Below are positions 1 through 8,942 of a stretch of 25,386 nucleotides of DNA, piece after piece. Location of the stretch: positions 113,239 to 138,624 of the forward strand of contig DHDL01000010.1 of assembly GCA_002399345.1 (NCBI GenBank), read 5' to 3'. Position 1 is the stretch's first letter. The number at the start of each line of letters is the position of its first letter. The stretch is from Thermoanaerobacterales bacterium UBA4877 (GTDB lineage Bacteria; Bacillota; Thermoanaerobacteria; Thermoanaerobacterales; UBA4877). The translations under genes and the position numbers were made by a program. Under the pieces are notes generated by a model. The model was not told the DNA's origin and made no database searches. It worked only from the letters and a program-made list of their open reading frames with translations.

Positions 1-831
1 CTCTTTGACAGCCCCATGCCCTCCATATCGGTGGCCACCCGCTTTGTCAAGGATCTTAAGGATATGGATGTTCCCATATATGCGGTGGCGGGAAATCACG
101 ACATGTACGGACATAATCCGGACACTCTGGGCAGGACAATGATAGGCTTTTTAAGCTCCATAGGTATTGTAAACCTGATACGTCCCGGCAGGAAGATCAT
201 GCTGGACGAAGGCGGCTGCCGGGTACAGCTTACCGGGCAGGAATTCATATACAACCTGGACGACGGTTCGGGTGAGGGTTATATAGTGAATGACAAGCAG
301 GCGGATGTAGCCATACACATGGTTCATGGTTTCCTTACCGACACAAAGATGTTCGAGGGGGTTAGGTACACCGCTATAGATGCTTTGTCAGACACGAAGG
401 CGGACATAACCCTGGCCGGGCACAATCATGCCGGTTTTAAGGATGTGAACGAGGGCGGCAGATATATTTTAAATCCCGGCGGCCTGGCCAGGATAACCAA
501 CCATCTCTCTGAAATGAGAAGGATGCCGCAGGTTGTGATAATAGACATTGCAGGGGAAATCAATATAGAAAAGCGCAGGCTCAAGGTAGCTAAGAAGGGC
601 GAGGAGGTCCTGGACAGGACGACGGTGGAGGCAACACGCATGCACAGAGAAAAGCTGGAGGAATTTGCAAGGGAGATAAGGGCCTCAGGCATGGGAAAAC
701 CGATCAATATAAAGGAAATAATAAATGAAATAGCCGACAACAAGGATATAGACGATAATGTAAAACATGAGGCACTCAGAAGGATTGCACTGGCGGATGA
801 ATCGGGAGGTGGCGGCAATGAAGAAGTTTAA
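1..831 (+). CDS. Metallophosphoesterase (SbcD/Mre11-like nuclease), 5' partial
   Basis: The reading frame is open from base 1 (first codons LFDSP before the first Met at base 16), so the N-terminus lies off the left edge. What remains holds the later calcineurin-like phosphoesterase motifs: GNHD (about bases 91-102), a VHG histidine motif (about 322-330) and GHNH (about 418-430) followed by an NPGG turn. The first two metal motifs (DxH and GDxxD) must be in the missing part. The C-terminal third is charged and helical. Its stop overlaps the start of the next gene by 14 bp, and that gene is half of a Rad50/SbcC-like ATPase. I therefore infer the nuclease subunit of an Mre11-Rad50-type (SbcCD-type) complex that trims DNA ends with manganese. 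The family assignment is secure; a specific role is not shown, and a phage-type gp47 homologue is an equal possibility. Confidence 0.85.
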   Translation, partial: LFDSPMPSISVATRFVKDLKDMDVPIYAVAGNHDMYGHNPDTLGRTMIGFLSSIGIVNLIRPGRKIMLDEGGCRVQLTGQEFIYNLDDGSGEGYIVNDKQADVAIHMVHGFLTDTKMFEGVRYTAIDALSDTKADITLAGHNHAGFKDVNEGGRYILNPGGLARITNHLSEMRRMPQVVIIDIAGEINIEKRRLKVAKKGEEVLDRTTVEATRMHREKLEEFAREIRASGMGKPINIKEIINEIADNKDIDDNVKHEALRRIALADESGGGGNEEV

Positions 832-2107
832 AAGTCTTACCCTGGAGAATTTCCAGTCCCATGAACACACTACTATAGACTTTGATGATAATTTCACTGT
901 AATCGTGGGTGCTTCTGATCAGGGAAAGTCCGCTATAATAAGGGCGCTTAAGTGGGTTCTCTTTAACGAACCGCAGGGGGATGACTTTATAAGAGTGGGT
1001 ACAGACGGTGCCAGGGTCACCCTAACCTTGGATAATGGTACAATAATCATCAGGGAGAGGGGAAAGAAAAACAGATACATACTCAGGCAGGGAGAAAACG
1101 AGTATGTCTTTGAGTCCTTTGGAAGAGGTGTTCCCCGGGAGATCTTGGATGCCCACGGAATAAAGTCCATAAAGCTGGACGATAATTTGTCCTTAAGGCT
1201 ATCCTTAAGCGAACAGCTGGACGGACCTTTTCTGCTTTCACAGAGCAAGCCGGTCAAGGCTAAAACCATAGGTTATTTAAGCGGGGTCAACATTATAGAT
1301 AAGGCCATAAGGGATGTGTCCCTGGAGATAAAGCAGAAATCGGCCGAGGAGAGAATTAAAGAGGAGAATGTCTCACGCATAACCGGTGAGCTGGAAAACT
1401 TCGCTGACCTTGACCAATTAGAGAAGATTCTTCCAGAAATAAAGGATGCATATAGTGGCATTCAGCAGCTTAAAGATAAGCTTGACAAACTCAGGCTATC
1501 ATCAGAAAAGCTTTCTCGGATAGAAAAACGAATAGATAAGGACAGGCAGCTGGTGAACACTCTTGCAGAACTTCCGGAAAATGAAATTTCGGACTTGAGT
1601 GAAGTATACACAAAGTATGTCACATTGAGCAGGAATAATGCACGGCTTAAAGTTATTAAACATAAAGCCGGCATATCCGCTGCGTTGCTGGAAAATACCG
1701 GGGGCATGGAAGAGGTGTCCAAGGAGATTGATGGATTGGATGCTCTGTGCCACAATCTTAATCGTATGAGGGACTGCGATACAAAGCTTAAAAACCTAGA
1801 TGCCTCTCTGGCAAAATGTAAAACTGGGCTTATGGGATTAAAGGTAAGCGAGGAATGCAGCAAGCGGTTAGATGAAATACAGGTGATCGTACCTAAGCTG
1901 TCTCGGCTTAGAGATTGCCTCGATAAAATGAACAACTTGGAGAAGTATGCCAAAAATGTACGGTTGAAATATGAAAAAGCTCAGAATGAAAAGGAAAGAC
2001 ATCTGTTAAGATATAGTGAAATCTTAAAGAATTTGGGAAGATGCCCGGTCTGCGGAAGCCCGATAGACGATCATACCGCAGAGTCCATTATAGAAGAGCT
2101 TAAGTGA
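818..2107 (+). CDS. N-terminal half of a split Rad50/SbcC-like ATPase ending in a zinc hook
   Basis: I place the start at ATG 818, behind GGGAGG at 804-809, giving 429 residues; a longer frame open from 767 has no ribosome site. The start MKKFKSLTLENFQSHEHT is the usual SMC/Rad50 beginning. Walker A is GASDQGKS (residues 31-38). A Q-loop glutamine is likely in FLLSQSKP. Residues from about 165 to 405 are long charged coiled coil. The protein ends with CPVCG (Cys409 and Cys412), the zinc-hook motif of Rad50/SbcC, only 17 residues before the stop. Walker B and the signature motif are absent here and are found in the gene at 2374-3006. The order is therefore nuclease, ATPase N-half, coiled coil, ATPase C-half. 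No frameshift is needed, since each downstream piece has its own ribosome site. A natural split is the best reading. Confidence 0.85.
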   Translation: MKKFKSLTLENFQSHEHTTIDFDDNFTVIVGASDQGKSAIIRALKWVLFNEPQGDDFIRVGTDGARVTLTLDNGTIIIRERGKKNRYILRQGENEYVFESFGRGVPREILDAHGIKSIKLDDNLSLRLSLSEQLDGPFLLSQSKPVKAKTIGYLSGVNIIDKAIRDVSLEIKQKSAEERIKEENVSRITGELENFADLDQLEKILPEIKDAYSGIQQLKDKLDKLRLSSEKLSRIEKRIDKDRQLVNTLAELPENEISDLSEVYTKYVTLSRNNARLKVIKHKAGISAALLENTGGMEEVSKEIDGLDALCHNLNRMRDCDTKLKNLDASLAKCKTGLMGLKVSEECSKRLDEIQVIVPKLSRLRDCLDKMNNLEKYAKNVRLKYEKAQNEKERHLLRYSEILKNLGRCPVCGSPIDDHTAESIIEELK

Positions 2108-2121
2108 AAGGGGGAATGGAT

Positions 2122-2370
2122 ATGAAAGATTATGAAAGAGAGATATCAACGCTCAAAAAGGCGATAAAGGACGCGGAAAACAAAAGGGTTAAGGCCCAGA
2201 CGGAGATAGAAATGCTTACTAGACAAAAGGAGGAGCTGATATCAGAGATAAAAGATCTTGGTGTAAACCCCGAGGACCTGGAAGAAGAAATACAAAAGCT
2301 GGAAGAGCAACTTAATTCCAAACTGGATGAGCTTAATTCAATGATACCGTGGGATGTACTGGAGGGATAG
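2122..2370 (+). CDS. Small coiled-coil protein between the two ATPase halves
   Basis: This is an 82-residue, very charged protein that is almost entirely predicted coiled coil (repeating Lys/Glu heptads, no cysteine), ending WDVLEG. I chose ATG 2122 because the AAAGGGGG ribosome site at 2107-2114 lies 7 bases ahead; ATG 2116 is too close, and a GTG at 2104 overlaps the previous stop. In a one-piece Rad50 the chain after the zinc hook returns as an antiparallel helix. This protein sits exactly where that returning helix would be encoded, so I infer that it supplies part of the second strand of the coiled-coil arm. It could also be an independent partner. No enzymatic motif is visible. Confidence 0.7.
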   Translation: MKDYEREISTLKKAIKDAENKRVKAQTEIEMLTRQKEELISEIKDLGVNPEDLEEEIQKLEEQLNSKLDELNSMIPWDVLEG

Positions 2371-2373
2371 TAT

Positions 2374-3006
2374 ATGGACGAGTTGGGACAAACGATATCG
2401 CGGCTGGAACAGATATATTACAGGCGTAAGGGACAGAGAGACCAGCTGGAGGGTACACTTAAGCAGTACAAGGAAAGTTTAAAGAAAATAGTGGGCAAAA
2501 AGGAATTACTGGCGGAAGTGAAAAAACTCCTGGAGATGACTGCACAGTATGCCCGGGAACAGACTAAAGGTGATATGGAGTACCAGGTTACCCAGGCACT
2601 CCAGTATGTCTTTGAAAACGACCTCAGGTTTGTAATAGAATTGGAGGACTATGCCTCGGGACCACAGGCGGAGTTTTATGTGGAATCAAAATACGGTGGG
2701 CAGGAACTTGTAAAGACCAGGCCGCAGGATGCCAGGGGCGGCGGTGTGGTCGACGTCATTTCGCTGGCGCTACGGATTGCCATGATGCAAGGGCATGGCG
2801 TGCTTATATTGGATGAACCGGCTAAGCAAGTATCGGAGGAGTTTGCTCCCAATGTGGCAAACTTTTTGAGTTACCTTACCGGGCAGGGAGACTTTCAGGT
2901 TATAATGGTAAGCCATAACCAGCACCTGGCCCAGGCGGCCGGGAAAAGTTATATGGTATCCATAGATCACGGCATAAGCAAGGTATCAGAGGTAACCCCG
3001 CTTTAA
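2374..3006 (+). CDS. C-terminal half of a split Rad50/SbcC-like ATPase
   Basis: A 210-residue protein whose ATG lies 7 bases after GGAGGG at 2361-2366. Residues 1-70 are coiled coil. Then come a signature-like segment DARGGGVVD (from Asp119), Walker B GVLILDEP (Asp147, Glu148), a D-loop-like AKQVSEE, and the H-loop MVSHNQHL (His181). These are the C-terminal motifs of SMC/Rad50 ATPases, and they complete the Walker A half at 818-2107. The signature is the glycine-rich GGGVVD type rather than the canonical LSGGE. From memory, this type and the short arm recall phage and clostridial recombination ATPases more than E. coli SbcC. The two halves should join head to head to bind ATP. It is the last gene of this operon; no T-rich terminator follows. 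Confidence 0.82.
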   Translation: MDELGQTISRLEQIYYRRKGQRDQLEGTLKQYKESLKKIVGKKELLAEVKKLLEMTAQYAREQTKGDMEYQVTQALQYVFENDLRFVIELEDYASGPQAEFYVESKYGGQELVKTRPQDARGGGVVDVISLALRIAMMQGHGVLILDEPAKQVSEEFAPNVANFLSYLTGQGDFQVIMVSHNQHLAQAAGKSYMVSIDHGISKVSEVTPL

Positions 3007-3111
3007 TTAGCCGGAGAGGTTCTCCGCCCAGGACATGATCTCTTCGTCACAGGCGGTTACCTCATATTTACGTGATGACCGCGGTGAAATGCCTATGAGT
3101 TTTTCATCCAT
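3007..3111 (-). CDS. Doubtful 34-residue ORF
   Basis: The minus-strand ATG is at 3111 with a weak GAGG about nine bases ahead, and the stop abuts the stop of the ATPase C-half with no overlap. The product begins MDEKLIGISPRSS and has no recognisable domain. It lies in the same frame as another mini-ORF just upstream (3127-3279), separated by one TAA and five codons. It may be the tail of a broken gene or chance. It encloses a short hairpin, CGGAGA/TCTCCG, at 3012-3026. Confidence 0.25.
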   Translation of the reverse strand: MDEKLIGISPRSSRKYEVTACDEEIMSWAENLSG

Positions 3112-3126
3112 GCTTTTTGTCCTCGC

Positions 3127-3279
3127 TTAAGTTTGTGATAGCACCGCAAAGTGCATAAGCGACGTTAAACAATCCTTTTCCACTTTTTTCATTGAGTTTA
3201 AAAGCACATCGAAATTCGTCATAAGGTATATAATGCCTTTTCGTACTGTTTCGTGCTCTTCTTGGGGAATATTACACAT
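3127..3279 (-). CDS. Doubtful 50-residue ORF
   Basis: The frame starts MCNIPQEEHE and ends VLSQT with TAA at 3127-3129. No good ribosome site precedes the ATG at 3279, and no family is recognised. It shares its frame with the 34-residue ORF downstream, so a single small gene interrupted by a stop codon is possible. The surrounding stretch 3007-3370 holds no other supportable gene. Confidence 0.2.
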   Translation of the reverse strand: MCNIPQEEHETVRKGIIYLMTNFDVLLNSMKKVEKDCLTSLMHFAVLSQT

Positions 3280-3370
3280 CTCCAACGGATTTATTTAATC
3301 TTATCTGTGATATTCGACACATATTTGCAGAGTCCTTTTTGCGGGAGCGGATGAATATTCAAAAGGCAAG

Positions 3371-3399
3371 TTGATTTATTACCGGTCTGCAATTATACT
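3371..3399 (+). promoter_or_regulatory. Sigma-A-type promoter of the efflux operon
   Basis: TTGATT (3371-3376) and TATACT (3394-3399) are separated by exactly 17 bases and lie about 45 bases before the GTG start of the adaptor gene. This is the only good promoter match ahead of the operon. Confidence 0.65.
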
Positions 3400-3409
3400 T
3401 GATTTAGAC

Positions 3410-3423
3410 TGACCGTTCGGTCA
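3410..3423. promoter_or_regulatory. TetR-type operator overlapping the transcription start
   Basis: TGACCGTTCGGTCA is an inverted repeat with perfect six-base arms and a two-base centre. It lies just downstream of the -10 box, over the expected transcription start, where a bound repressor would block RNA polymerase. The TGACCG-nn-CGGTCA form is a common TetR/AcrR operator in efflux operons. The matching regulator is probably the broken tetR at 8943-9540, at the other end of the same operon. Confidence 0.72.
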
Positions 3424-3441
3424 AAGACAGGGGGAACTGAT

Positions 3442-4575
3442 GTGTTAAAAAAATATACGGCATTTGGTATATCAATATTACTGGGTATGACTGTTTTGCT
3501 GAGTGGTTGCGGCAATACGGCAAAAGAGACTCAAGGGCCTGCTCCAAAACCGGCTGTTACTGTAACGACGGCGAAGGCTGCTACGGGCAATATAATCGAG
3601 ATGAGCAGCCTCATAGGCAAGCTCAAGCCCAACAAAACAGTAAACGTTGCACCAAAGATGCAGGGAAGGGTCAAGAAAGTCAATTTTGATGTGGGTGACA
3701 ACGTACATGCAGGGGATGTTCTTTTAAAGATGGATGACAGTGATATACAAAACCAAATAAAAAGCGCCCAGGCTGCTTTAGACATGGCGCAGGCTAATTA
3801 TTCGCTGAATATGCAAAAATATAAGCAGGCGGAGGCGGACATGGCCAGGTATAAGCAGCTTTACAATGAGGGTGCGGTGACCCAGCAGCAGTATGAGCAG
3901 GCTAAGCTGGCGGCGTCGCCCGACATGGTAAAGCTTTATAAGGCACAGCTGGCACAGGCGGCGGAGGGATATAATTCATCCAAAACAGCACTTAAAAATA
4001 CTACCGTCACTTCACCTATAAGCGGAGTGGTGGCAGCAAGGAATATAAATCCCGGAGAAATGATTGCGGCAACAATGCCGCCGTTTACTATAATGGATAA
4101 TTCAAATATGCTGGCGGAGGTGAGCCTTACGGAAGATTTGCTGAATAAGGTAAAAACCGGCGATAAGGTAAGTGTGACTGTAGGGGGAGAGGATAAAGCC
4201 GTGGACGGAGTGGTGGATACCATAGCCCCAGTAGCCAACCAGCAGACGGGCCTTTTTCCCGTGGGCATTCGTATTGCTAATAAAGAAGGCAGGTTTAAGG
4301 CCGGAATGTCTGTAGTTGTCAAGCTTCCTAATAACGCAAGGGTGGGCGTGGTTATGCTACCCAAAGAGGCGGTAACGGTACAGAACATGGTTAACACCGT
4401 ATTTACCGTAAAGGATGGCAAGGCCGTGAGACACGTGGTAAAAACAGGTATAAGCGATGACAAAAATTTAGAAATCATCTCCGGTATAAAAGCAGGGGAT
4501 GAGGTTATAGTGAAAGGTCAGAATCTGTTAAGCGGCGGAGAAAAACTCCGTACAGAAAACGGAGGGAGCAACTGA
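3442..4575 (+). CDS. RND efflux adaptor lipoprotein (membrane fusion protein)
   Basis: A 377-residue HlyD/AcrA-family adaptor. The GTG start at 3442 follows CAGGGGGAA at 3428-3436. The N-terminus is a lipoprotein signal with lipobox LLSGC (Cys23), so the mature protein is lipid-anchored on the outer face of the membrane. Residues about 60-100 hold the first lipoyl half (VDFDVGDNVHAGDVLLKMDD-like), then a helical hairpin (about 105-180), the second lipoyl half (TVTSPISGVVAARNINPGE), a beta-barrel domain, and a membrane-proximal domain ending at GGEKLRTENGG. It links the RND pump to a partner outside the membrane. Its TGA overlaps the ATG of the pump by one base, so the two are translationally coupled. 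Confidence 0.92.
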   Translation: MLKKYTAFGISILLGMTVLLSGCGNTAKETQGPAPKPAVTVTTAKAATGNIIEMSSLIGKLKPNKTVNVAPKMQGRVKKVNFDVGDNVHAGDVLLKMDDSDIQNQIKSAQAALDMAQANYSLNMQKYKQAEADMARYKQLYNEGAVTQQQYEQAKLAASPDMVKLYKAQLAQAAEGYNSSKTALKNTTVTSPISGVVAARNINPGEMIAATMPPFTIMDNSNMLAEVSLTEDLLNKVKTGDKVSVTVGGEDKAVDGVVDTIAPVANQQTGLFPVGIRIANKEGRFKAGMSVVVKLPNNARVGVVMLPKEAVTVQNMVNTVFTVKDGKAVRHVVKTGISDDKNLEIISGIKAGDEVIVKGQNLLSGGEKLRTENGGSN

Positions 4576-7500
4576 TGGGGATAGTTGACTTATCAATAAG
4601 GCATCCCGTAACCACCTGGATGTGTATATTCGTTGTCATACTGCTGGGTGTCGTGTCGGTTACGATGATACCTCTGGATCTGCTGCCGGATATCAACCTA
4701 CCAGTGGCGGCCGTTGTTACAACATATAGCGGCGCCGGGCCGGAAGAGGTCGAAAGCGTAGTGACTAAGAACCTGGAGAGCGCACTTTCCAGTGTGAATA
4801 ATGTGGATAATGTGCAGTCCATATCACAGGAAGGTACATCCATGGTCATTTTGAGTTTTAATGAAGGCACCGATATGGATACCGCTACAGCGCAGATAAG
4901 GGAAAGGCTGGATATGATAAAATCCGTGTTTCCAGATGATGTGGGCACACCTATGGTTACCAAGCTGGATCCTTCGATGATGCCGGTCATGATGATGAGC
5001 ATATCGGGGGATATGGACAGCGTGGCCTTAACGGACAGAGCGGTGAATGATATAAAGCCGGATATAGAAAAGGTGGCGGGTGTTGCCAGTGTGACGGTTT
5101 CCGGTGGGAGGACAAGTCAGATAACGGTTGATCTTGACCAGGGCAAATTGAATACATACGGTCTTTCTGTGAGTCAGGTTTCCAATATACTGGCAGCGCA
5201 AAACCTTAACATGCCCGGCGGCTCTATAAAAAGCAGCAGCCAGGACATAACGGTAAGGACGGAGGGTGAGTATAACTCGGTAGAGCAGATAAAGAATACC
5301 TCCATAATGTTGCCGGCAGGAGGCATGGTGCATTTAAAGGACCTGGGGGAGATTACCGACGACTATGCGGATGTAAGTTCGCTTACCTATATGAACGGAA
5401 AACCGGGCATGGGCATAATAGTGCAAAAGGCATCGGATGCCAATACGGTCGTTGTGGCGCGGGATATAAATAAGGAGATTGACAGTATGTCACAGCAGTA
5501 TCCCGATATCCATCTGGTAAAGGTAATGGACAGCTCCCAGTTTATAAATATATCAATACAAAATGTGGTGAGCAGTGCGGTATTGGGCGGGATATTTGCT
5601 ATTATTATTTTGTGCCTGTTTCTGAGGAATATCCGGGCTACATTGATCATAGCAATATCCATACCAGTATCGATTGTAGCGACCTTTGTGCTTATGTATT
5701 TTTCCGGCATGACGCTCAATCTTATTTCACTGGGCGGCCTGGCCTTGGGTGTTGGCATGCTTGTAGATAACTCCATAGTGGTACTTGACAATATATTCAG
5801 ATATCAGCAGGAAGGCCACGGCAGGTTTGAATCCGCCAGTGAAGGGACAAAGGAAGTCGGCCTGGCCATAAGCGGTTCTACATTGACTACGGTGGCTGTT
5901 TTCCTGCCGATAATATTTGTACAGGGAATCGCATCTCAGATATTCAAGGAACTGGCCCTTACGGTTACATTCTCGCTGCTTACATCACTGGTGGTGGCAG
6001 TGACAATCATACCCATGCTGTCATATCAGTTGTTGAGCGTAAAGAAAGGAAAACCAAAGAAAAAGAATATATTTAATAAAATCTCAGACTGGCTGGGTGG
6101 CATGATTGACAGGATAACGGAATCATATGGCAATCTGCTGGCATCTTCATTAAAGCACAGGTTTATCACGGTGCTTGTCGGAGTGCTGGCCCTCGGCCTT
6201 ACAATGCTCTCCGTTCCGATGGTGGGCAGCGAGCTCATACCGAATATGGACCAGGGACAGCTCTCCATCAATGCGGCCCTGCCCAAGGGTACAAATATAG
6301 AAACGACAGATAAGACCATGAAGGAGATATATGGCAAGATCAAGGATATACCCGAGATAGGCACCACCTATTTAAGTATGGGCTCGGTAGGAGCAGCCAA
6401 CCTATCCGTAGGTGGAAGCACTAATGAAGGGAGTTTTAATATAAACCTTAAGCCTTTAAAGGAGAGGAAACGCTCGACAGACCAGGTTGCCGACGTTATA
6501 AGGAGCAGACTAAAGGAACTGCCGGGTGTTAAGATAAATGTATCCACCGGTCTTATGGCAATGGCGGGAGGAAATGCAGACTCTGCCATGGGCACCGGGG
6601 TAAGTATTGATGTTAAAGGCGATGACCTTAATATGCTGCGGGAAATAAGCGATGAGATTGCAGAGAAGGTTGAATCTATTTCCGGTACCCGTGATGTCAA
6701 GACAAGCTTCAGTGAAGGTGAGCCGGAGTATGTCATCAGATTGAAAGATGACGTTGCACCTGGTTACGGCCTTACGACAGCCCAGGTGGCTCAGGCCGTC
6801 CAGGGTGCGGTCAAGGGAACCACGGCAACCAGGTATAAACTGTCCGGCAATGATGTGGATGTGGTTGTCCGGATTTCGCAGAATGAACAAAATGGCATAG
6901 ATGGTTTGAAATCACTGTATATACAGACACCTGCCGGGACCCAGGTGCCACTGGCTACAGTGGCGGATGTTTCTGTAGGCGCAGGGCCGTCCGAGATAGA
7001 CAGGCAGGACCAGTCGAGAGTGGCTCATGTAACGGCTTCTGTAGTGGGAAGGGATCAGGGAAGCGTGAACGAGGATGCAAGCAGGCTTATCAAGGGAGTT
7101 AAGTTACCCGGCGGTTACTCGGCTGAGCTGGGCAGCAGCGCTACTCAGCTTAATGAGGCGTTTTCGCAGCTTGGCCTGGTCCTGATTCTTTCCATAATTT
7201 TGGTCTATATGATAATGGCATCGCAGTTTGAGTCGCTGCTGCATCCGTTTACCATTCTCATGTCTGTGCCTATATCGCTATCAACGGGTATACTCGGCCT
7301 GGTTATTACGCGGAAGGCGATTAGCATCCCGGCATTTATAGGACTTATTATGCTGGGCGGCATAGTGGTAAACAACGGCATTGTTTTGATAGATTATATA
7401 AACACACTCAGAAGAAGGGACGGATTGGAAAGAGACGAGGCCATCATAAAGGGCGGACCGACGAGGCTGCGTCCTATACTTATGACAACCCTTACAACCA

Positions 7501-7703
7501 TACTTGGTCTGATTCCGCTGGCAATGGGAATAGGCGAGGGATCGGAGATGGAGCAGCCGATGGCTATAACCGTTATCTTTGGTCTTACCTTCTCAACTTT
7601 GGTGACACTTTTAATCCTCCCGTCGATATATTCTTACTTTGATGATGCGGAGAATTTTGTCTTGAGTAGGTTGCATAGAAATAAAAATAAAGAGGCGATG
7701 TAA
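4575..7703 (+). CDS. RND-family efflux permease (AcrB/SwrC-like)
   Basis: A 1042-residue, full-length hydrophobe/amphiphile efflux RND transporter. TM1 is followed by the PDINLP motif and a large periplasm-type porter loop; TM2-TM6 start near residue 330. TM4 carries GMLVDNSIVVLDNI with the acidic residue used for proton relay. A second porter loop follows (about residues 560-860), then TM8-TM12 with GGIVVNNGIVLIDYI. The duplicated layout is intact. It uses the proton gradient to expel amphiphilic compounds such as drugs, detergents, lipopeptides or lipids. Among Firmicutes, Bacillus SwrC (YerP) is the best-known relative; the substrate cannot be read from sequence. It is second in the operon, overlapping the adaptor by one base and abutting the TolC-like gene. 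Confidence 0.94.
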   Translation: MGIVDLSIRHPVTTWMCIFVVILLGVVSVTMIPLDLLPDINLPVAAVVTTYSGAGPEEVESVVTKNLESALSSVNNVDNVQSISQEGTSMVILSFNEGTDMDTATAQIRERLDMIKSVFPDDVGTPMVTKLDPSMMPVMMMSISGDMDSVALTDRAVNDIKPDIEKVAGVASVTVSGGRTSQITVDLDQGKLNTYGLSVSQVSNILAAQNLNMPGGSIKSSSQDITVRTEGEYNSVEQIKNTSIMLPAGGMVHLKDLGEITDDYADVSSLTYMNGKPGMGIIVQKASDANTVVVARDINKEIDSMSQQYPDIHLVKVMDSSQFINISIQNVVSSAVLGGIFAIIILCLFLRNIRATLIIAISIPVSIVATFVLMYFSGMTLNLISLGGLALGVGMLVDNSIVVLDNIFRYQQEGHGRFESASEGTKEVGLAISGSTLTTVAVFLPIIFVQGIASQIFKELALTVTFSLLTSLVVAVTIIPMLSYQLLSVKKGKPKKKNIFNKISDWLGGMIDRITESYGNLLASSLKHRFITVLVGVLALGLTMLSVPMVGSELIPNMDQGQLSINAALPKGTNIETTDKTMKEIYGKIKDIPEIGTTYLSMGSVGAANLSVGGSTNEGSFNINLKPLKERKRSTDQVADVIRSRLKELPGVKINVSTGLMAMAGGNADSAMGTGVSIDVKGDDLNMLREISDEIAEKVESISGTRDVKTSFSEGEPEYVIRLKDDVAPGYGLTTAQVAQAVQGAVKGTTATRYKLSGNDVDVVVRISQNEQNGIDGLKSLYIQTPAGTQVPLATVADVSVGAGPSEIDRQDQSRVAHVTASVVGRDQGSVNEDASRLIKGVKLPGGYSAELGSSATQLNEAFSQLGLVLILSIILVYMIMASQFESLLHPFTILMSVPISLSTGILGLVITRKAISIPAFIGLIMLGGIVVNNGIVLIDYINTLRRRDGLERDEAIIKGGPTRLRPILMTTLTTILGLIPLAMGIGEGSEMEQPMAITVIFGLTFSTLVTLLILPSIYSYFDDAENFVLSRLHRNKNKEAM

Positions 7704-8939
7704 ATGACGAAGAGCGGGAAAAAATATAAGGCGGCTGCCCTGCTTATAAGTGCTGTCTTATCGGTCACTTTGTTGGCGCCGGGCGTCGGCCTGGCCGCTG
7801 AAGAAAGTTTCGTGAGGAGTTTTACGCTGGAAGAAGCGGAAGATTATGCGCTTAAGAACAACGACGGTCTTAAAGAGTATGACCAGAATATAGATAAATT
7901 GCAAAACACATTTGATCAGACGGAGTATTCGTTAAAGAGAAAGTTTCGTGTAAGTGATATAGATAAGATAGCCGACAGCAAGGTCTTTAAGAACATGGAC
8001 AAGGCTCCGAGTACCGAAGTAGGGAGGTACGATACGGACAGGAAGATCTTGATTGCACCTAAAGAATTAAGGACCCAATTGAATAACCTCAAGGATGGCA
8101 GGGCACAGGTCGAGGAAGGCATAAAGATAGCGGTGGATAAAGACTATTATGCCATTCTTGAAGACCGGCAGAACCACGATGTATTAAAGAAGAGCCTGGA
8201 GCTGGCGAAGAAGGGCGAGAGTATAGCACAGGTGCAGTTTGATAACGGTATGATTACAAAGGAGGAGCTGCTTCAGTCAAAAATAGGGGTAACGGGGGTT
8301 AAGACACAGATTAATCAGACACAAAACTCCCTGAATAAAGATATGCTCAGCCTGAAAAAGCAGATGGGGCTTCCGGCAGATGCGCTGTTTAAACTGGAGA
8401 CCTCCTTGACTGTACCGGATGTGTCGGACATAGACGTTGAAAAGGGTGTCGACTCCGCACTGGAAAAACGCATGGAAATTATGGAAGACAAGAGGGCCAT
8501 AGATATAAATGAGCAGGATTTTGATTTGATAGAGAGTTATTACACAGATTTTAACTTCCAGTACAAGGACGGACAATTAAAACTAGATAATAGCCAGGCC
8601 AAATTAAGATCAGATAAACATGCGGTGGAGCAGGATGTAAGGCAAAACTATATAAATCTCATGAATGCTTCATCCGCTCTGTCTGTCCTGCAGCAGAATA
8701 TCGACGCTGAGAAAGAATCTTTAAGGGTAGTGCAGCTCAAGCTGAAATACGGTGTGGGTACGGTGGTCGACGTATTAAACGCCCAGCAGTCAATTATGGA
8801 GTGCCGGCTGGAGCTGGCAAAGGCGCAGCATATGCTTGGCCTTGCCAAAATAAATTATGACGTATCCACCGACATCGGCTTGCCTGGCGTATCTCAAACA
8901 GGCGGAATGGGCGATGCGGCGCAGGTTGCCGTACAGTAA
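7704..8939 (+). CDS. TolC-family (outer membrane factor-like) efflux protein
   Basis: A 411-residue secreted protein. The ATG follows the pump stop directly, with an AGAGG-type ribosome site inside the pump's end. Residues 1-31 form a signal peptide (hydrophobic core then GLAAEE). The rest is long alpha-helical hairpins in two repeats, with TolC-family marks such as SFTLEEAEDYALKNN at the start and LKYGVGTVVDVLNAQQ near residue 355. It is shorter than E. coli TolC. It should stack on the adaptor and extend the efflux path. Whether this cell has an outer membrane is unknown. TolC-like proteins do occur in single-membrane clostridia, where they may act in the wall rather than as a pore. The stop lies in the same frame as the start of the tetR remnant. 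Confidence 0.85.
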   Translation: MTKSGKKYKAAALLISAVLSVTLLAPGVGLAAEESFVRSFTLEEAEDYALKNNDGLKEYDQNIDKLQNTFDQTEYSLKRKFRVSDIDKIADSKVFKNMDKAPSTEVGRYDTDRKILIAPKELRTQLNNLKDGRAQVEEGIKIAVDKDYYAILEDRQNHDVLKKSLELAKKGESIAQVQFDNGMITKEELLQSKIGVTGVKTQINQTQNSLNKDMLSLKKQMGLPADALFKLETSLTVPDVSDIDVEKGVDSALEKRMEIMEDKRAIDINEQDFDLIESYYTDFNFQYKDGQLKLDNSQAKLRSDKHAVEQDVRQNYINLMNASSALSVLQQNIDAEKESLRVVQLKLKYGVGTVVDVLNAQQSIMECRLELAKAQHMLGLAKINYDVSTDIGLPGVSQTGGMGDAAQVAVQ

Positions 8940-8942
8940 CAA

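Noticed and set aside
2042..2121. Frameshift explaining the split ATPase
   Set aside because: No single-base change joins the pieces smoothly, and ribosome sites precede both downstream genes, so a true split is preferred.
3936..4478. Long minus-strand ORF (180 residues) inside the adaptor gene
   Set aside because: Antisense shadow of a well-supported gene; low-complexity Ser/Thr/Leu product, no ribosome site.
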